Source: Adiantum capillus-veneris (taxonomy: Eukaryota > Streptophyta > Polypodiopsida > Polypodiales > Pteridaceae). Taken from it: a stretch of 64,000 bases of DNA. Positions 22,611 to 34,425 of this stretch are shown here, in pieces. A program made the position numbers and the translations under genes. Within the stretch, counting starts at the first letter, position 1, and each line of letters begins with the position of its first letter. Location of the stretch: positions 54,952,119 through 55,016,118 of the forward strand of contig CM043952.1 of NCBI GenBank assembly GCA_014529385.2, given 5' to 3'. The notes under the pieces are model-generated. The model was not told the origin of the DNA. It worked only from the letters and a program-made list of their open reading frames with translations, and did not search any database.

Positions 22611-23450
22611 ATCTATAAATAAATACGTGCAAGAGAAAAATGCTCATTCTTACACAGGGCGAGATTACACCCAGTGTCCGCATTCTTCTTCTCTCCTCTC
22701 CTCTCTTCTTTTCTCTCTCGCCGTGCCGGCGTGCACTTCGTTCTAGGAGGTGCGTCTGCACGTGCTCTTTCCCTCTCTCCCGCTCTGTCTCTTTGTTCGT
22801 GTGCAACGTTGGTTACCTGCTCGTGGATATGCCAGGTATGCGGTTCTGTTTGCGTATGGCTTGCACTATGCTGTTGCTCTATTTTGCAGGGCCTTCTGCG
22901 CTCCCGTTGGCGGTGGTGGAGGAGCTGTCTGTCTTGCCCATTGAGGAGGGTCATTTTTGCACTTTGTCCTCGTCTCCTCCTAGGCCCCTTACTCTTCGGG
23001 TGTGAGCCTTTGTCCTTCTTCGTTGCACATTGTTTTTCTCTTTGAGGAATTTTTGAAGACCTAGAGCTTCCAACATTCGCTTGTTGAGCGGCTCGAGCTC
23101 TGTCCTCTGCCGCTTTCCTCTCTGCTTCTACCCGTGCTTGTAGATTTGCCAAGTGGGTCCTCTTGATCTCGGATCTCTGCCACTCTTCCTGCTCCCTTTG
23201 TCTTCTCTCACTTCACTTGGTCTTGTTTCTTGTGTGGCTCTGTTTAGAGATGAGATACCAAAAATCTACCACATGGTGTTTTGATCGTTTGGATTTGAAG
23301 GTTGAGGAGGCTGTTGAGCGGGTTATGGTGTTGGGTTTTCTACATGTGGTTGGGTGTATGCATGATAAGGTGTACCCACTTCTAGCAGTCTCCCTCAACA
23401 GAATTACAAAAAACAGTGTGTGTTTTCACACTATTATGTATATTTGACTT
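22611..23450. other. Promoter-like, pyrimidine-rich tract; no gene called
   Basis: CTATAAATA at 22613 is a good TATA box for the + strand. About 30 bp downstream begins a tract very rich in CTCTCTTCTT, like a plant 5' UTR, and TTTTGCAGGG near 22885 resembles a splice acceptor. A + strand ORF (22640-23005) and a - strand ORF (22613-23152, K/E/R-rich, starting MANLQARVEAERKAAEDRAR) overlap. The latter looks like a coiled coil, possibly a decayed gene fragment. Neither can be assigned. Confidence 0.35.
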
Positions 23451-24219
23451 GCTTGCATGTACTTTTTAGCGGCAAGATTTGGTGGCCACACAAAATGCAT
23501 TGTATTTAACACAATGGACAGTTTTAATCTTCAGTTTTTCAAACAAAAATGAAAATTTTAGTGTGCAAGAAGTACTTTGGTCCAGCCTGTCACACCCTGT
23601 CACAACATTGTGACCTTAATGAACAGTTGTGTATATCTTTGCTCGACTCGTCCTTTTGCACATCAATTATTCACTTGACAAGCAATTTAAGGTTGATTTT
23701 TAAATAATTTTTTGGGTCTCTAAGTAATTATTGTTTATTTTTCTTTGTTAGAATTGCTATTTTAAAAAGCCTTAATTTTTTACGCCAAATCTCTAATGAT
23801 ATATAGAATATTTTCCAAGATCCATTACGATCCGTAGAATGTGACAATGCAAAAAGTAGAATCTTTAACGGTTCATTTTTTTTAGATCCAGCTCGAAAAA
23901 TAACAAAGACTGCTCAAAGGATCTTGAGGGAGTTTTTTTTAATAAATATAATAAATAATGTAGATTGCCATTCAATTTGATTTTCATGTATCTTATGGCT
24001 TTCATCTCATGACGTACTCATGGAAAAAAAATTGAGTCAATTTGAGTTAGAAAAATGTACTTTTCTATTGTTTTAATATTTGCACTTCCACAATTAACTT
24101 AAGGTGTGGCTCCTTAGGTTTGGTAAAGTGTCAAGCTTAAAATTTTTGACACTTGTTCATATTTCATGGTTTGATCTTTTTCTCCCAGTCTTACTTGTCT
24201 ATTCCACATCATACAAGGA
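23451..24219. other. AT-rich intergenic DNA
   Basis: No ORF, RNA or repeat recognised. Confidence 0.4.
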
Positions 24220-24640
24220 GGCTGCCACATCGCCAAAAGTCCATGTCATCACCCCATGTCACCTTCCACATCACTATAATCAAAAGTTTGACTTTACACT
24301 TGGTGTACCACATCATCCTAAACTCCACCTCATCCTCCACCCTCAGTTGCCACATTGCATGTCATCTCACATTAGATGCCATGTCATCCACCACTTCACG
24401 TGTCACTTGTCCGTGGTGCTTGCATGGCTTGCCATGTCACCTGCCATCTCACAATCCACTAAGCATGACACATCATCGACTCTCCAACTCACCATCCTCC
24501 TTTTTGCCACCTAAACATTCCACATCACCATTTTGCCATGTCACCTAATGACATGGCAATTGAGGATGATCCCGATCTCCATATCATATTGCCACATAGA
24601 CAGCCATATTATCCATGCATGATGGCCACCTCAATAGCCA
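24220..24640. repeat. Degenerate CCACATCA/CATGTCA-rich tract
   Basis: The short words CCACATCA, CATGTCA and GCCACAT recur at irregular 10-30-bp spacing on the + strand, giving His/Ser-rich ORFs (24104-24548) that I do not regard as genes. Confidence 0.6.
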
Positions 24641-24743
24641 CATCATTTATTATTAAATTTAATAAATTTTTATAAATAAATAAAATAAATAAATTATATA
24701 GCATAATTATTAAAGGATAACTCAAAAGTAAATTGATTTTTAT

Positions 24744-24766
24744 TATATATATATATATATATATAT
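24744..24766. repeat. (TA)n microsatellite
   Basis: About 11 TA units within a strongly AT-rich block at 24640-24960. Confidence 0.95.
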
Positions 24767-24980
24767 TTATAATGTTATGATTATTATTAAATTTTTATTT
24801 ATTTAAATTATTATTGGATGAAAACTTAAGCATTATAAATTTTTTGAAAAAAAATTCACTTAACACAAGTCATCTCACTTAAAAAATAATTATGATTTTA
24901 TATTAACTTTCTTTTAAAAATTTGATTGGTGTAATCTTATCAAAAGTTACATCTTTTTAGATTACTTTAGGGCAATAATG

Positions 24981-24988
24981 TATATAAA
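24981..24988 (+). promoter_or_regulatory. Candidate TATA box of the split gene
   Basis: TATATAAA, about 30 bp upstream of the GAGAGTTTGAGAGTGAGTGAG stretch where the first exon of the interrupted gene appears to begin. It follows AT-rich DNA. Position is the only support. Confidence 0.4.
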
Positions 24989-25009
24989 CCCCCCTTTTTT
25001 TGTGAGAGT

Positions 25010-26366
25010 TTGAGAGTGAGTGAGTTTTGGAGCATTTATGCTCTTTTGATTCAATCACTAACTATTCTAACACTCATTTTCCTAAATAAGCATAGTTTCA
25101 AAGTCACGAAGGTCTTGAAAGTAAGAGACATCACAAAGATCCCGTCCACAAAGTTCAAGATGCGGAGGCAATTGCCCATGCGGAAGAAAATCGACGGAAA
25201 GCTCGAGAACGTAAGCAACACTCTAGAGCAAGATTACGAGTGGATGTGCCACAAGAGCACACTACAGGCCCTACAATCGAGGATTCTGGGGATGTTCATG
25301 TGCATGTATCACCGTATGAGGATGATACTTCTTCTCTCCCTCTAACGCCTAGCTTTTCATCTTCTTCCCCTACCTTGGTCCATGAACCATTTTCCTCAAC
25401 ATCTACAGTCTCACTAGGAGAGGCGTCACCCACTAGCGAGCTCACACCCTCCACAGTGGGTGCCTTTGGCGAGTCTCACATGGTTTGCTAGTCTTGGAGC
25501 ATTTTGGCAATCCATCGACGCAGCACAATCGCCTCATTTCTTCGAGTGAATCTCCCTCACTTGCTATTGGAGCACCCTCTGGAGTTGGCATGGAGGCATG
25601 TGCGGACCCTATGCTAGCTTCAAAGCCTAACCCTTCGGCGATGGTACACTCTCTTAGCACATTTGGAGCCAAATATCGTGCACGTATCATTGCGGAGACC
25701 TACTTCAGGGACATTGATCTTTCCTCACATACTCAGGTGCTTGAGCATTTGTTGCGACACCCTTGTGTCATTGAGGTCCGCACAGCTATTGAGATCCGTA
25801 GTTTGAGGACCCGTCGGGCTACGACGATGGTTGTAGATAGTGTCAAACGCTCTTACATTGCACTATCTCGACGGGTATCCGAGGATGCACTTGCAACTCG
25901 TCGCACACTGACCGCAGCGGTGGTAGCTGCACATGTCACATGTATTTCTCGGGCCACTTCTCGTGTGTTGTGCATTTGTCGGCCCACCTTGCATGCCAGA
26001 CGCATTAGGAGACATCGACTTATTTTGGGGCATAGTAAGGAGCTTTGGGCGAGCAGTGGGCATGCTCAATGAGATTCACGTATGAGGGAGCTCATAGGAC
26101 ATTTTTGGGAGGAGAATTTCCGCGCCTTGCCAAATTTCAAAAAGGCAACTCGAGGTAGGATTGGTCGCAAGCAATACATAGAGCATGGTGCTATGATTCT
26201 AGAGATTATACAGAGTCAACTCTTTCATGTATTCCAGGATGTGCACCCCAAGATTAGAATTGGTCAGTGCTCCTTCAAGGCCGGCAAGCCTTGGTACGTG
26301 TGATTCATGCGTGAAAGGGAGATATGTTGTCACAAATACCATGTGCAGTTTCAGATTATGTATGAT
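25010..26366 (+). pseudogene. 5' part of a decayed gene of an unnamed plant family
   Basis: Coding-like sequence in segments: frame of 25152-25491 (Ser/Pro/Thr-rich, QDAEAIAHAEENRRKARERK at its start); then 25485-26303 with STFGAKYRARIIAETYF, EVLEHLLRHP-like HTQVLEHLLRHP, a TRR-rich helical stretch and FKAGKPWYV, FMREREICCHKYHVQFQ. Stops occur at 26070 (TGA) and 26301 (TGA). The reading frame runs to GAT at 26364-26366 and resumes in frame after the gypsy element at 56834. I recognise the style from uncharacterised, multi-copy proteins of seed-free plants but know no function; a transposase-like origin is possible. The giant retroelement splits it in an exon. Confidence 0.6.
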
Positions 26367-27295
26367 TATTAGTAGCAAGCTAATTCAGATACCATTTTTT
26401 GGAGCTCTCATTGTAAAAACACATATTATTTTGATAAATCAGGAATACTGTAACTCCTATTTTATGAATAAATCTTTGTAATTGATGAGCCGGGGCTACA
26501 AGCTTCCAGATTGTATCTACCTGTCATTACCTATCTTTAGTTAGAGATCCCAAATTATTAGTTTTGACCACCAAAAACCTTGGCTAAGGTATAAAAGCCA
26601 ATTTTTGTAAGTTATTATGAGGTTTTGGATAATGAAATACACAGCGTAAGCTAACGACGCTCACTTCTCTCCTTCTTGCGCTTCCTACTCTCTCTCTGGT
26701 TGTTACATTGCAGTCGTGTTTGTTGCATTGCAACCGTAGGTAAGAGCTTTACGCATTGACGTAAACACATCACAGTATTTTGGCCTTTGGCGTCACCGAC
26801 CCGCGGCAACCCGCGGCCTAATTTCATCATAAGTAGAAATTTATACTTCAAAATAAAAAACTAAGCATAGGCGGGGTATTGGGGCATCATTGCTAAGCAT
26901 TTAGGTGCATCTTGGGTCGAAAACAAGTAGGTCAAAAATCCACTGCTGTTAATAATTGCGATTTTGACACCTGACCTAAGATGGAATTTGAGACCATAAG
27001 CATGTGTACTTAGGTCTTATATACATGTCCTAGAAGTTTAATTACGTTTGGATGTCATTTGATGCTGTAATGGATGTGATTTGTTTGTCGATGAGCGATT
27101 GGCTTTTGGTAATTTCAGTCACTTGAGTGTAGCTTGAGTTAGATGCGATTTCTTTGTTGTTTCCCGAGAGATTGACAACCTCTTGTAGTCTTTGTGCACT
27201 AGTCGAATCAGCTTTGTCCCATGGATTGACAATTTGATCGTGGTTCTCACTAAATCTGCAATAAGATAGAAGTGAGATTAGACACCCGTCCCACA
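26367..27295 (+). repeat. Giant gypsy 5' LTR
   Basis: 929 bp, from TATTAGTAGCAAGC (the first G of TG has become A) to GTCCCACA. Contains AAGGTATAAAAGCC (TATA-like, about 26588) followed by AATGAAATACACAGCG and a CT-rich stretch, a plausible promoter and start region. Near 26948 it holds a half-copy of the leader palindrome (GTTAATAATTGCGATTTT). Confidence 0.93.
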
Positions 27296-27297
27296 TT

Positions 27298-27316
27298 TGG
27301 CGCCGTTGCTGGGAAC
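27298..27316 (+). other. Giant gypsy primer-binding site
   Basis: TGGCGCCGTTGCTGGGAAC, two bases after the LTR. It resembles the TGGCGCCGTTGCCGGGG site of many plant gypsy elements, usually assigned to tRNA-Asp. Confidence 0.85.
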
Positions 27317-28827
27317 GAAGAGACCTAAACTAAGGAAAAAACACGAGCGTCTTGTGAAGTTATCCTTTAACTTCCTCTAGGATCTCCTAAAGTAAAAACT
27401 TTCTTTTTGAAACCGCATAGCTTAAGATTGTCGTCTTTTGGTGTAGAGGTAGCTTGGAAGTAATCGTACTTGTTGAGTGCCTTTAAGATTGTAGGATTGT
27501 AGAATTAGATTAGAATTTTGAGAATGATTGATAGACGACACAAATCTTAAGATCAATGTTCAGGAAACCATAAAAAATAAGAAAAATGAGTGTTTGTGGA
27601 CACTTTCCACAACCCCATTGCATGAGAACCTAGGAGTAGGGTAAGTAGGATCCGAGGTGGATTTCAGATAATTGCTCTCTCCGGAAGAATCATTGTGAGT
27701 TGTTATATGAAGTGCAAAATTTTAGGTCTACGGCTAGAAATAGCACGAAAAGGCTCCAAACCACTCAATCCGACTGGAGAGTATGCTTAAAAGTTGTATG
27801 AACCAGTGGGTAAGTTCAAGGACACTTTGAGATAAAAATTTCAAGAGTTTGCAAAAATTCAAGTTATTTACTTTTTCTTGACAGTTTAGGCCAAATTAAG
27901 TTTTGACTTGATTCATGGGCTTAAAATAACTCATGAAAAGACTGTCCATGAAAAATGTGCAAAAAATTGTTCATTTTGGGCATAAAGTAAATAATCGCGA
28001 TTATTTACTTTCAGCTCAAATTTGACCAAGGTTGATACCAGTGACTCATTTCATGTATACAAACAACTTTTGTAAAGGCACAAAAGATTTGGATCACCAA
28101 ACTAGCAAAAAACTGGGAAAAAACTAAAGTTTGTACTGATTTTCTGAAACTTGAGTGTAAATTGGGAAAAAATTTGTCCAAAATCAATGAAATTTGATTC
28201 ATAGGCTTATATTGATGTGATAGACATGTGTACATGCTCACTTGACCAAAAAGATGAAAAAATTTACCAGTTGTAAATAATTGCGATTATTTATATATGT
28301 CCCATTTTTCAACTTTTTTGACTAAGTTAGCATACCATTAGTTTTACCATGTTGTAATAATCCCACAAACCAAATTTGGTAAGATTTGAATCATTGGATT
28401 GAAAATTGTGACCAACTTTACAAAGTCAGTCTGCGGACACAAAACTGATGACCATTTGACCAAAAATAGTCCAAACTTGATGAAACCTGGCTAGAGACTT
28501 TAAGGTGAATTGCTTAACAGATCTATGTCAAGGTTGGGACAAAAACTTGCAAAAAAATAGCCAGAGTAAATAATCGCGAATATATACATCTGCTTGAAAA
28601 ATTGAAAATCTTGCATATTTGAGTATACCACAAGGTCAAGCATATCAAGTAGACCACACAAATCAATTTTGGTGAAATTTGGATCACAAAAGTGAGACTT
28701 AAGCCAGATTCTTGAAAACCGAGTCTACGAACACGAAACTGTTGATAAACTTGAACAGATTCTGTCCAAACTTGTTGAAACTTGTCCAAGGACCTTAACA
28801 GGTACACTTGGCAAATCAAGCCAAAAA

Positions 28828-29054
28828 TGTTGGAATTAGGGTTGCAAAGAAACGCACACAGCTTGGAGAAGACGAAGGAAGCTCAAGGCACACAATAGAG
28901 AGTGTATAACTTAGTGTGCAATGGAAAGATAGATAGCCCTAGAGTGATGGGCGTATATACAATGCACAAGGGAAAAAACCTCCTAAAGAGGGAAAAAATG
29001 CCCGGGCGGTCCTAGTGTGTTCACACACATCACTACCACATGTATATGGTAACA
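28828..29054 (-). repeat. Copia-2 3' LTR
   Basis: 227 bp, TGTTGGAATTAGGG to TATGGTAACA as written on +. Adjacent polypurine tract is the complement of ATCCCCCCTAGAG (29055-29068). Confidence 0.95.
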
Positions 29055-29129
29055 AATCCCCCCTAGAGTGATGCGGTGAACGAGAGATGGCACATGAGTA
29101 AAGGGAAGTGCCATGCCCTGAGGACATGA

Positions 29130-32100
29130 TCAGTCCACAAAGGGGAGTAAGCCCAAAGCTTTGCGGAAAGCTTCAAGCTTCTCACAAGACAATGCCTTTG
29201 TGAAAAGATCTGCAAGGTTGTCCTGTGTTGGCACATAAGCCAAGCTGATCTCTCCTGCTGAGAGCCTCTTTCTGACATAGTGGTAATGCACCTCAATGTG
29301 CTTTGTGCGAGCATGAAAAACTGGGTTCCTCGCAACTGCCATTGCGCTCTGACTGTCAGTGTAGATAGTGTTGGCAGTGTCATGTCCAACACCCAAATCA
29401 TCCATAAGGCGTATGAGCCATACCACTCAACCGTAGCTGTGAAGACTGCCCTGTACTCAGCCTCACAACTCGAAGTGGCCACAGTAGGTTGCTTCTTGCT
29501 CAACCATGATATACATGAACTACCAAGCATGAAACAAAAACCACTTGTGGACACTCGCGTGTCAAAACATCTAGCCCAATCTGAGTCCGAAAAAGCATGT
29601 AAGTCTGGCGGCAATGATCCCCCCTTGGGATAAAACAAGCGAGGATGTAAAGTGCCACTAAGGTAGCGGAAAATCCTCTTGACAGCCTGCTAATGCTTAG
29701 ACCCTGGGCTATGCATAAATTTGCTGACTTATGAGATTGCAAACTGAATATCCGGCCTTGTGTTGCATACATAAATGAGGCAGCCAATAGCAGTTTGGTA
29801 AAGAGTGACATCAGCAGGATCTCCAGCATCATGTAGACTCAACTTCAAACATATTTCCATGGGAGTGGCAATAGGTTTGCAATCCTCAAGTCCAAACTTA
29901 CATAGCAATGTCTCTATGTAACTTTTCTGACACAAGGCAATACCACCATCACACTGCTTAAACTGTATACCCAAGTAATGATGCAACAGCCCCAAATCTT
30001 TCATCTTGAAAGTAGCATTCATATCAGCCTTAAATTCAACAACATGTCTCTCATTTGGTCCAGTGATTAGCAAATCAGCAACATAAAGAACCACAATGAG
30101 AAGTACATCACCTTTACACTTTACATACAATGTGCTTTCTGTTGGACTGTTACGAAAGCCTCGTTTAACCAAATGAGTGTCAGCTTTCTCATACCAAGCA
30201 CGAGGAGATTGCTTCAACCCATACAAAGCCTTCTTACATCTGCACACTTTGTCCTCTTGTCCTTTTATGACAAAACCGCTAGGCTGAGTTACATAATCTT
30301 CCTGAAATATGTCACCATTCAAGAAAGCAGTAACAATGTCTGATTGATGTACATCCCAACCAAAATGAGCTGCCAATGCACATAGAAAACGCACAGTAGT
30401 CATACGACAAGTGGGAGCAAAAGTCTCTTCATAATCAATGCCTTTTTGTTGTGCATAAACCTTTGCAACAAGTCGAGCCTTCTGGCGATCGATCTCACCA
30501 TCCGGCTTGCGTTTCAACTTGTAAACCCACTTCGTACCAATGGCCTTTTTGCCAGGAGGCAAATCACATAAAGTCCATGTGTCATTTTCTATAAGTGCAT
30601 CATATTCTGATTGCATGGCAGCCATCCAATTTTTTGAATTCTGTGCTTCATCAAAAGACAAAGGATCCTCAACATCATGTAAACTAGACATAGCCAAAGC
30701 ATAACAATCTGATGCATAAGATGCATGGCGAGAGCCTGAACGAGTACAACTAGACAAAGGTGCATCCAATTTACTGTCACACAAAGTGTGCACCAGCCAT
30801 TTTGGCATACCTCTAGCTCATTTTCAGCCCTTTCCTCATCAAGTACATCATGTACATCTGCATCAGTTATAGGCTGATCTAAAACATTTTCAGAAACCCC
30901 CATAGACTGTACATTTGCCTCATTGGAACTTACATTAGTATTTCCACCACTGAAAAGAGGCAACAAAGTGTCATAAATGTCCTGTGTGAGTTTACATTAT
31001 TGTCTCTAGTACATGACAACAAGGGCTGAACAGAATCTTCCACAAACACTACATCCCGAGAAACCAGAATACATTTTTTATGCGGATGATACAACCTGTA
31101 ACCTTTGCTTTCAACGCTATAACCAAAAAAAATACATTTGATAGCCTTATCATCCAATTTTCTGCACTGCACTTGTGGCGCCAAAGCATATGCCAAACAG
31201 CCAAAAACATGCATGTGCTCAATAGAAGGCTTTCTATCATGCCATGCTTCATATGGAGTAATAGACTGCAAAGCTTTTGTAGGACACCTGTTAAGTACAT
31301 AAGTGGCACACATGATGGCCTCAAGCCAAAAAGAATGTGGCAAAGCTTGACTTTTGACCATACATCGTGCCATTTCCGTGTCTTGTTTTTCCTCTTAACA
31401 ACACCATTTTGCTGAGGTGTGTAAGGCACTGTACATTGGTGTTTTATCCCACGACTAGCCAGAAATGCATTAAATTCATGAGACATATACTCTCCCCCTC
31501 GATCGGAATGGAGGGTATCCATAGTACATTTTGAGACATTTTCAGCCATAGCCAAAAATTGTTTGAAGCACATAAAAACTTCGGGATTCGCTTTAAGCGG
31601 AAATACCCATGCATGCCTGGAGTAATCATCAATGAAAGTCACGAAGTACAAGTAATTGCCCAAGGACGGGTTTGCATGGGCCCACAAACATCACTATGCA
31701 CAAGGTGCAACCTGCATGTGGCCCGAAGTGAACCATCCTTTGGAAACTTAGAACGTTGCATCTTACCCAAAATATAGCCTTCACAAACATGTTTGACAAG
31801 TGCTTCAAGAGGTGGCAAAGAAGCAACCATGTCAGATTTCTGCAAACGCAGCAAACTGGCAAAATTCAGATGACCAAAACGTGCATGCCAAAGTTTTGCA
31901 TCTGAAATAGCCCTTGAATCTGAAACAACATTTGCAAAATTTTGTCCACACTTGTCATACAAAGTGAGCTTATACACTCCACGGCACAAAAGGCCAGATG
32001 CAACAATTTCATCACCAAAACTGAGATCATGAACTATACATCTGTCATCCACAAATTTGACTACAAGTCCAAGTCTAGCAAGTGCGGATACAGACAAGAG

Positions 32101-33383
32101 ATTGTTTGTGATCCCAGGTACATAAAGTGCATCAACAAGTGTGAAGGAACTGCCATTAGCAGCAGTAAGCACAATCTTTCCAACTCCTTGAACTGGATAA
32201 GAGGCATTGTTGGCACAAGTGACTGAATTCCCATGAGGGATAGACTCGAGAGAGGTAAACAATTCACGATGTGAGGTAATGTGCTTTGTAGCACCACTCT
32301 CGAAATACCACACATGTGAGGTAATGACAAGCATACGTCATGGACAACAGGTTTGTAAGTGCACTCTGCGCTAAAAGCCCATTCTGCATCAACATCAACG
32401 TCACAGTCTCCTTTCACAGAAGACTCAACAATGGCTGCATTTGTAGTGGAACCAACATCTTTCTTCTTAGCCTCTTTGGCCTTCAACTTAGGACACTACT
32501 TGATCAAGTGATCATTAGCTTTACAATAATGGCAACGCATCTTCTTTTTGCCCTTATCACCAGAATTTCCAGACGAATTGCTGCCAGCATAAGCATTAGG
32601 AACAGAACTTTTGCCACTCGCAGCAGAACCATAAGAAGTGGCTGCATTACTGTTACCACCCTTTCTTTGAGAAGCAATAAAAGCCTGTTCAACTGCACGC
32701 TGTCTAGTCCTGTTTTTTCTTGAAAGTGACTCTTGCAACAACAATGTGCATAATGCATCAAACTTGACAACTTCAGGATTTCCTTGGGTCATCAGTCTCC
32801 AAGTACTAGCAAAATTCTGGTATGAATCTGGTAAGGCATCAAGAACAGTCTGCACAAGGGAACTGTCTGAAATGACTTCTCCTGTAGAAATAAGTTGCTC
32901 ATTGATATCCTTGACACTAGCAAGGAAAGTGTCCATATCATCTTCCTCATGCATAATCTTCGACTCCAGCTCTTTACGCAGCATAGCAATTTTAGCCTCA
33001 TTACGACTTGCATAAAGACCAGCCAAAATATCCCAAGCCTGTTTTGCAGATTTTGCTGAACGTATGTGAGGAACAATGGTGCGCTTCACAGACAACGCAA
33101 TCAATGCATGAGCTTGCACATCCTTAACATCCCAATGAGCTTGTTCTGCCGTAGTCAAAAAAACTCTAACAGCTGCAATCCTTGCAGTAAGACCTGCAAC
33201 ATCCTCAACATCGTCTACATCCTTAGAACTAGGACGTACATCAATGCCCTGCACAATATTCCAGACACCCTTTGACAGAAGAACGTGTTGCATCATATAA
33301 GCCCACATAGGGTAATTGTCCCCATCCAGCCTGTCCTCAGCAGCAAACATCTTGAACACATCTGTGTTGTTGTTGTCAGCCAT
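29130..33383 (-). pseudogene. Copia-2 gag-pol, frameshifted, catalytic residues lost
   Basis: ATG at 33383 begins MADNNNTDVFKMFAAEDRL. Gag runs to zinc knuckle CHYCKANDHLIK-stop-C near 32500. Protease WYFESGATKHIT (about 32305) has Glu in place of the catalytic Asp. Integrase: LWHARFGHL (31890), HSDVCGPM, FVTFIDDYSRHAWVF, HSDRGGEY and PYTPQQNGV (31400-31700). Reverse transcriptase 29729-30808: KARLVAK, TAFLNGD, ALYGLKQSPRAWY and YVADLLITG, where the first Asp of YVDD is Ala (about 30078). RNase H: SDSDWA, SCEAEY and YTDSQSA (29130-29600). At least four frameshifts and several stops. Dead. Confidence 0.95.
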
Positions 33384-33745
33384 GGTAAATGTTGCACCTG
33401 ATGTGAAAACTGCCCGATAATAGGAGAAACGGAGTGGGAACAACACGTGCTATATAGCACAAACCGTAGAAGACTGTAAGGCACTTGTTATGCAGAAAAC
33501 GGCACTGACAGAAATTCTGCAGAAAATGACAAAATAGCCTGTGCAGTACTTCCTGTAGTGGAAACGGAGGCCGAAATGAGCCCAAATCGAAAATCTGAGC
33601 AGACCAAGCTCTACGAGCTATCTCGAAGTATTTGTCAACTTGCGAACGCTCACCAAAGCTCATTGAAATAGGAGAAAGTGAACAGGCGTGTACTGAAGCA
33701 GCTGGCGACTAAGCCCGGGAGGACGCAACCTGCTCTGATACCAAT

Positions 33746-33972
33746 TGTTGGAATTAGGGTTGCAGAGAAACACACACAGCTTGGAGAAGACGAAGGAAGC
33801 TCAAGGCACACAATAGAGAGTGTATATCTTAGTGTGCAATGGAAAGATAGATAGCCCTAGAGTGATGGGCGTATATACAATGCACGGGGGAAAAAACCTC
33901 CTAAAGAGGGAAGAAATGCCCTGACGGTGCTAGTGTGTTCACACACATCACTACCACATGTATATGGTAACA
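33746..33972 (-). repeat. Copia-2 5' LTR
   Basis: 227-bp partner of 28828-29054. On the + strand it is preceded by the inverted primer-binding site. Confidence 0.95.
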
Positions 33973-34425
33973 AAAAGTGTAAAAAATCAACAAAAGTAAA
34001 TAGTCGTGATTATTTACTACTGCTACACAGAGACACCATTTTTGACTTTTGAACTTGTACAGTGTTAGACCAACATAATACAAGGCCACCGTGAAATTTT
34101 GGGTTCAATCGGATCCAAATTGGTACATGTTCACTCAGTTTTTGAGTTGCAGATTAGTCCTTTAATTTTTGCCAAAGTCGAGTTGGAAAATTGCAACTGT
34201 TGACTAAGTTAGCTCGATTTGCAGTGATACACATAGACCAATCACAATAGCTAGCAAAAACTATATGGTCTTGGTGAAAGGATAGCTAACTTGATCAAAT
34301 TTGTACAGGAATCAGGTGGCAGACAAGGAATCAGTAGCTTGACGAAGTGCAATCCAGTCAAGTGGAAGAAATTGACAACAAGTCAATCCAAGGTAAGTAC
34401 TCTATCCAAGGCTTTATAAGTCTTC

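Larger units (their letters stand above)
28828..33972 (-). mobile_element. Copia-2, decayed Ty1/copia retrotransposon
   Basis: 5145 bp with 227-bp LTRs (about 9 differences, 4%), inverted tRNA-Met primer site (GCTCTGATACCA at 33732-33743), polypurine tract next to the left LTR and an A-rich flank on both sides (AAAAA at 28823-28827; AAAA at 33973-33976). Inserted in the gypsy leader, opposite in orientation. It belongs to a different family from Copia-1/-3/-4: the LTR starts (on its own strand) TGTTACCATATACATG. Confidence 0.95.
27900..34060 (+). repeat. Leader with four ~290-bp diverged repeats, each with a palindrome
   Basis: Palindromes with core AATAATCGCGATTATT or close forms lie at 27987-28008 (perfect, extended to 28 bp at 27984-28011), 28273-28294, 28566-28587 and 33996-34017. 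Spacings are 286, 293 and, after subtracting Copia-2 and its duplication, about 280. Between them the sequence is also recognisably repeated (AATTTTGGTGAAATTTGGATCA, GTCTACGAACACGAAACTG and similar words). No ORF. Copia-2 is inserted in the third unit. Confidence 0.8.

Noticed and set aside
24104-24548. Two overlapping His/Ser-rich + strand ORFs
   Set aside because: They come from the CCACATCA/CATGTCA-rich tract; no start context or motif.
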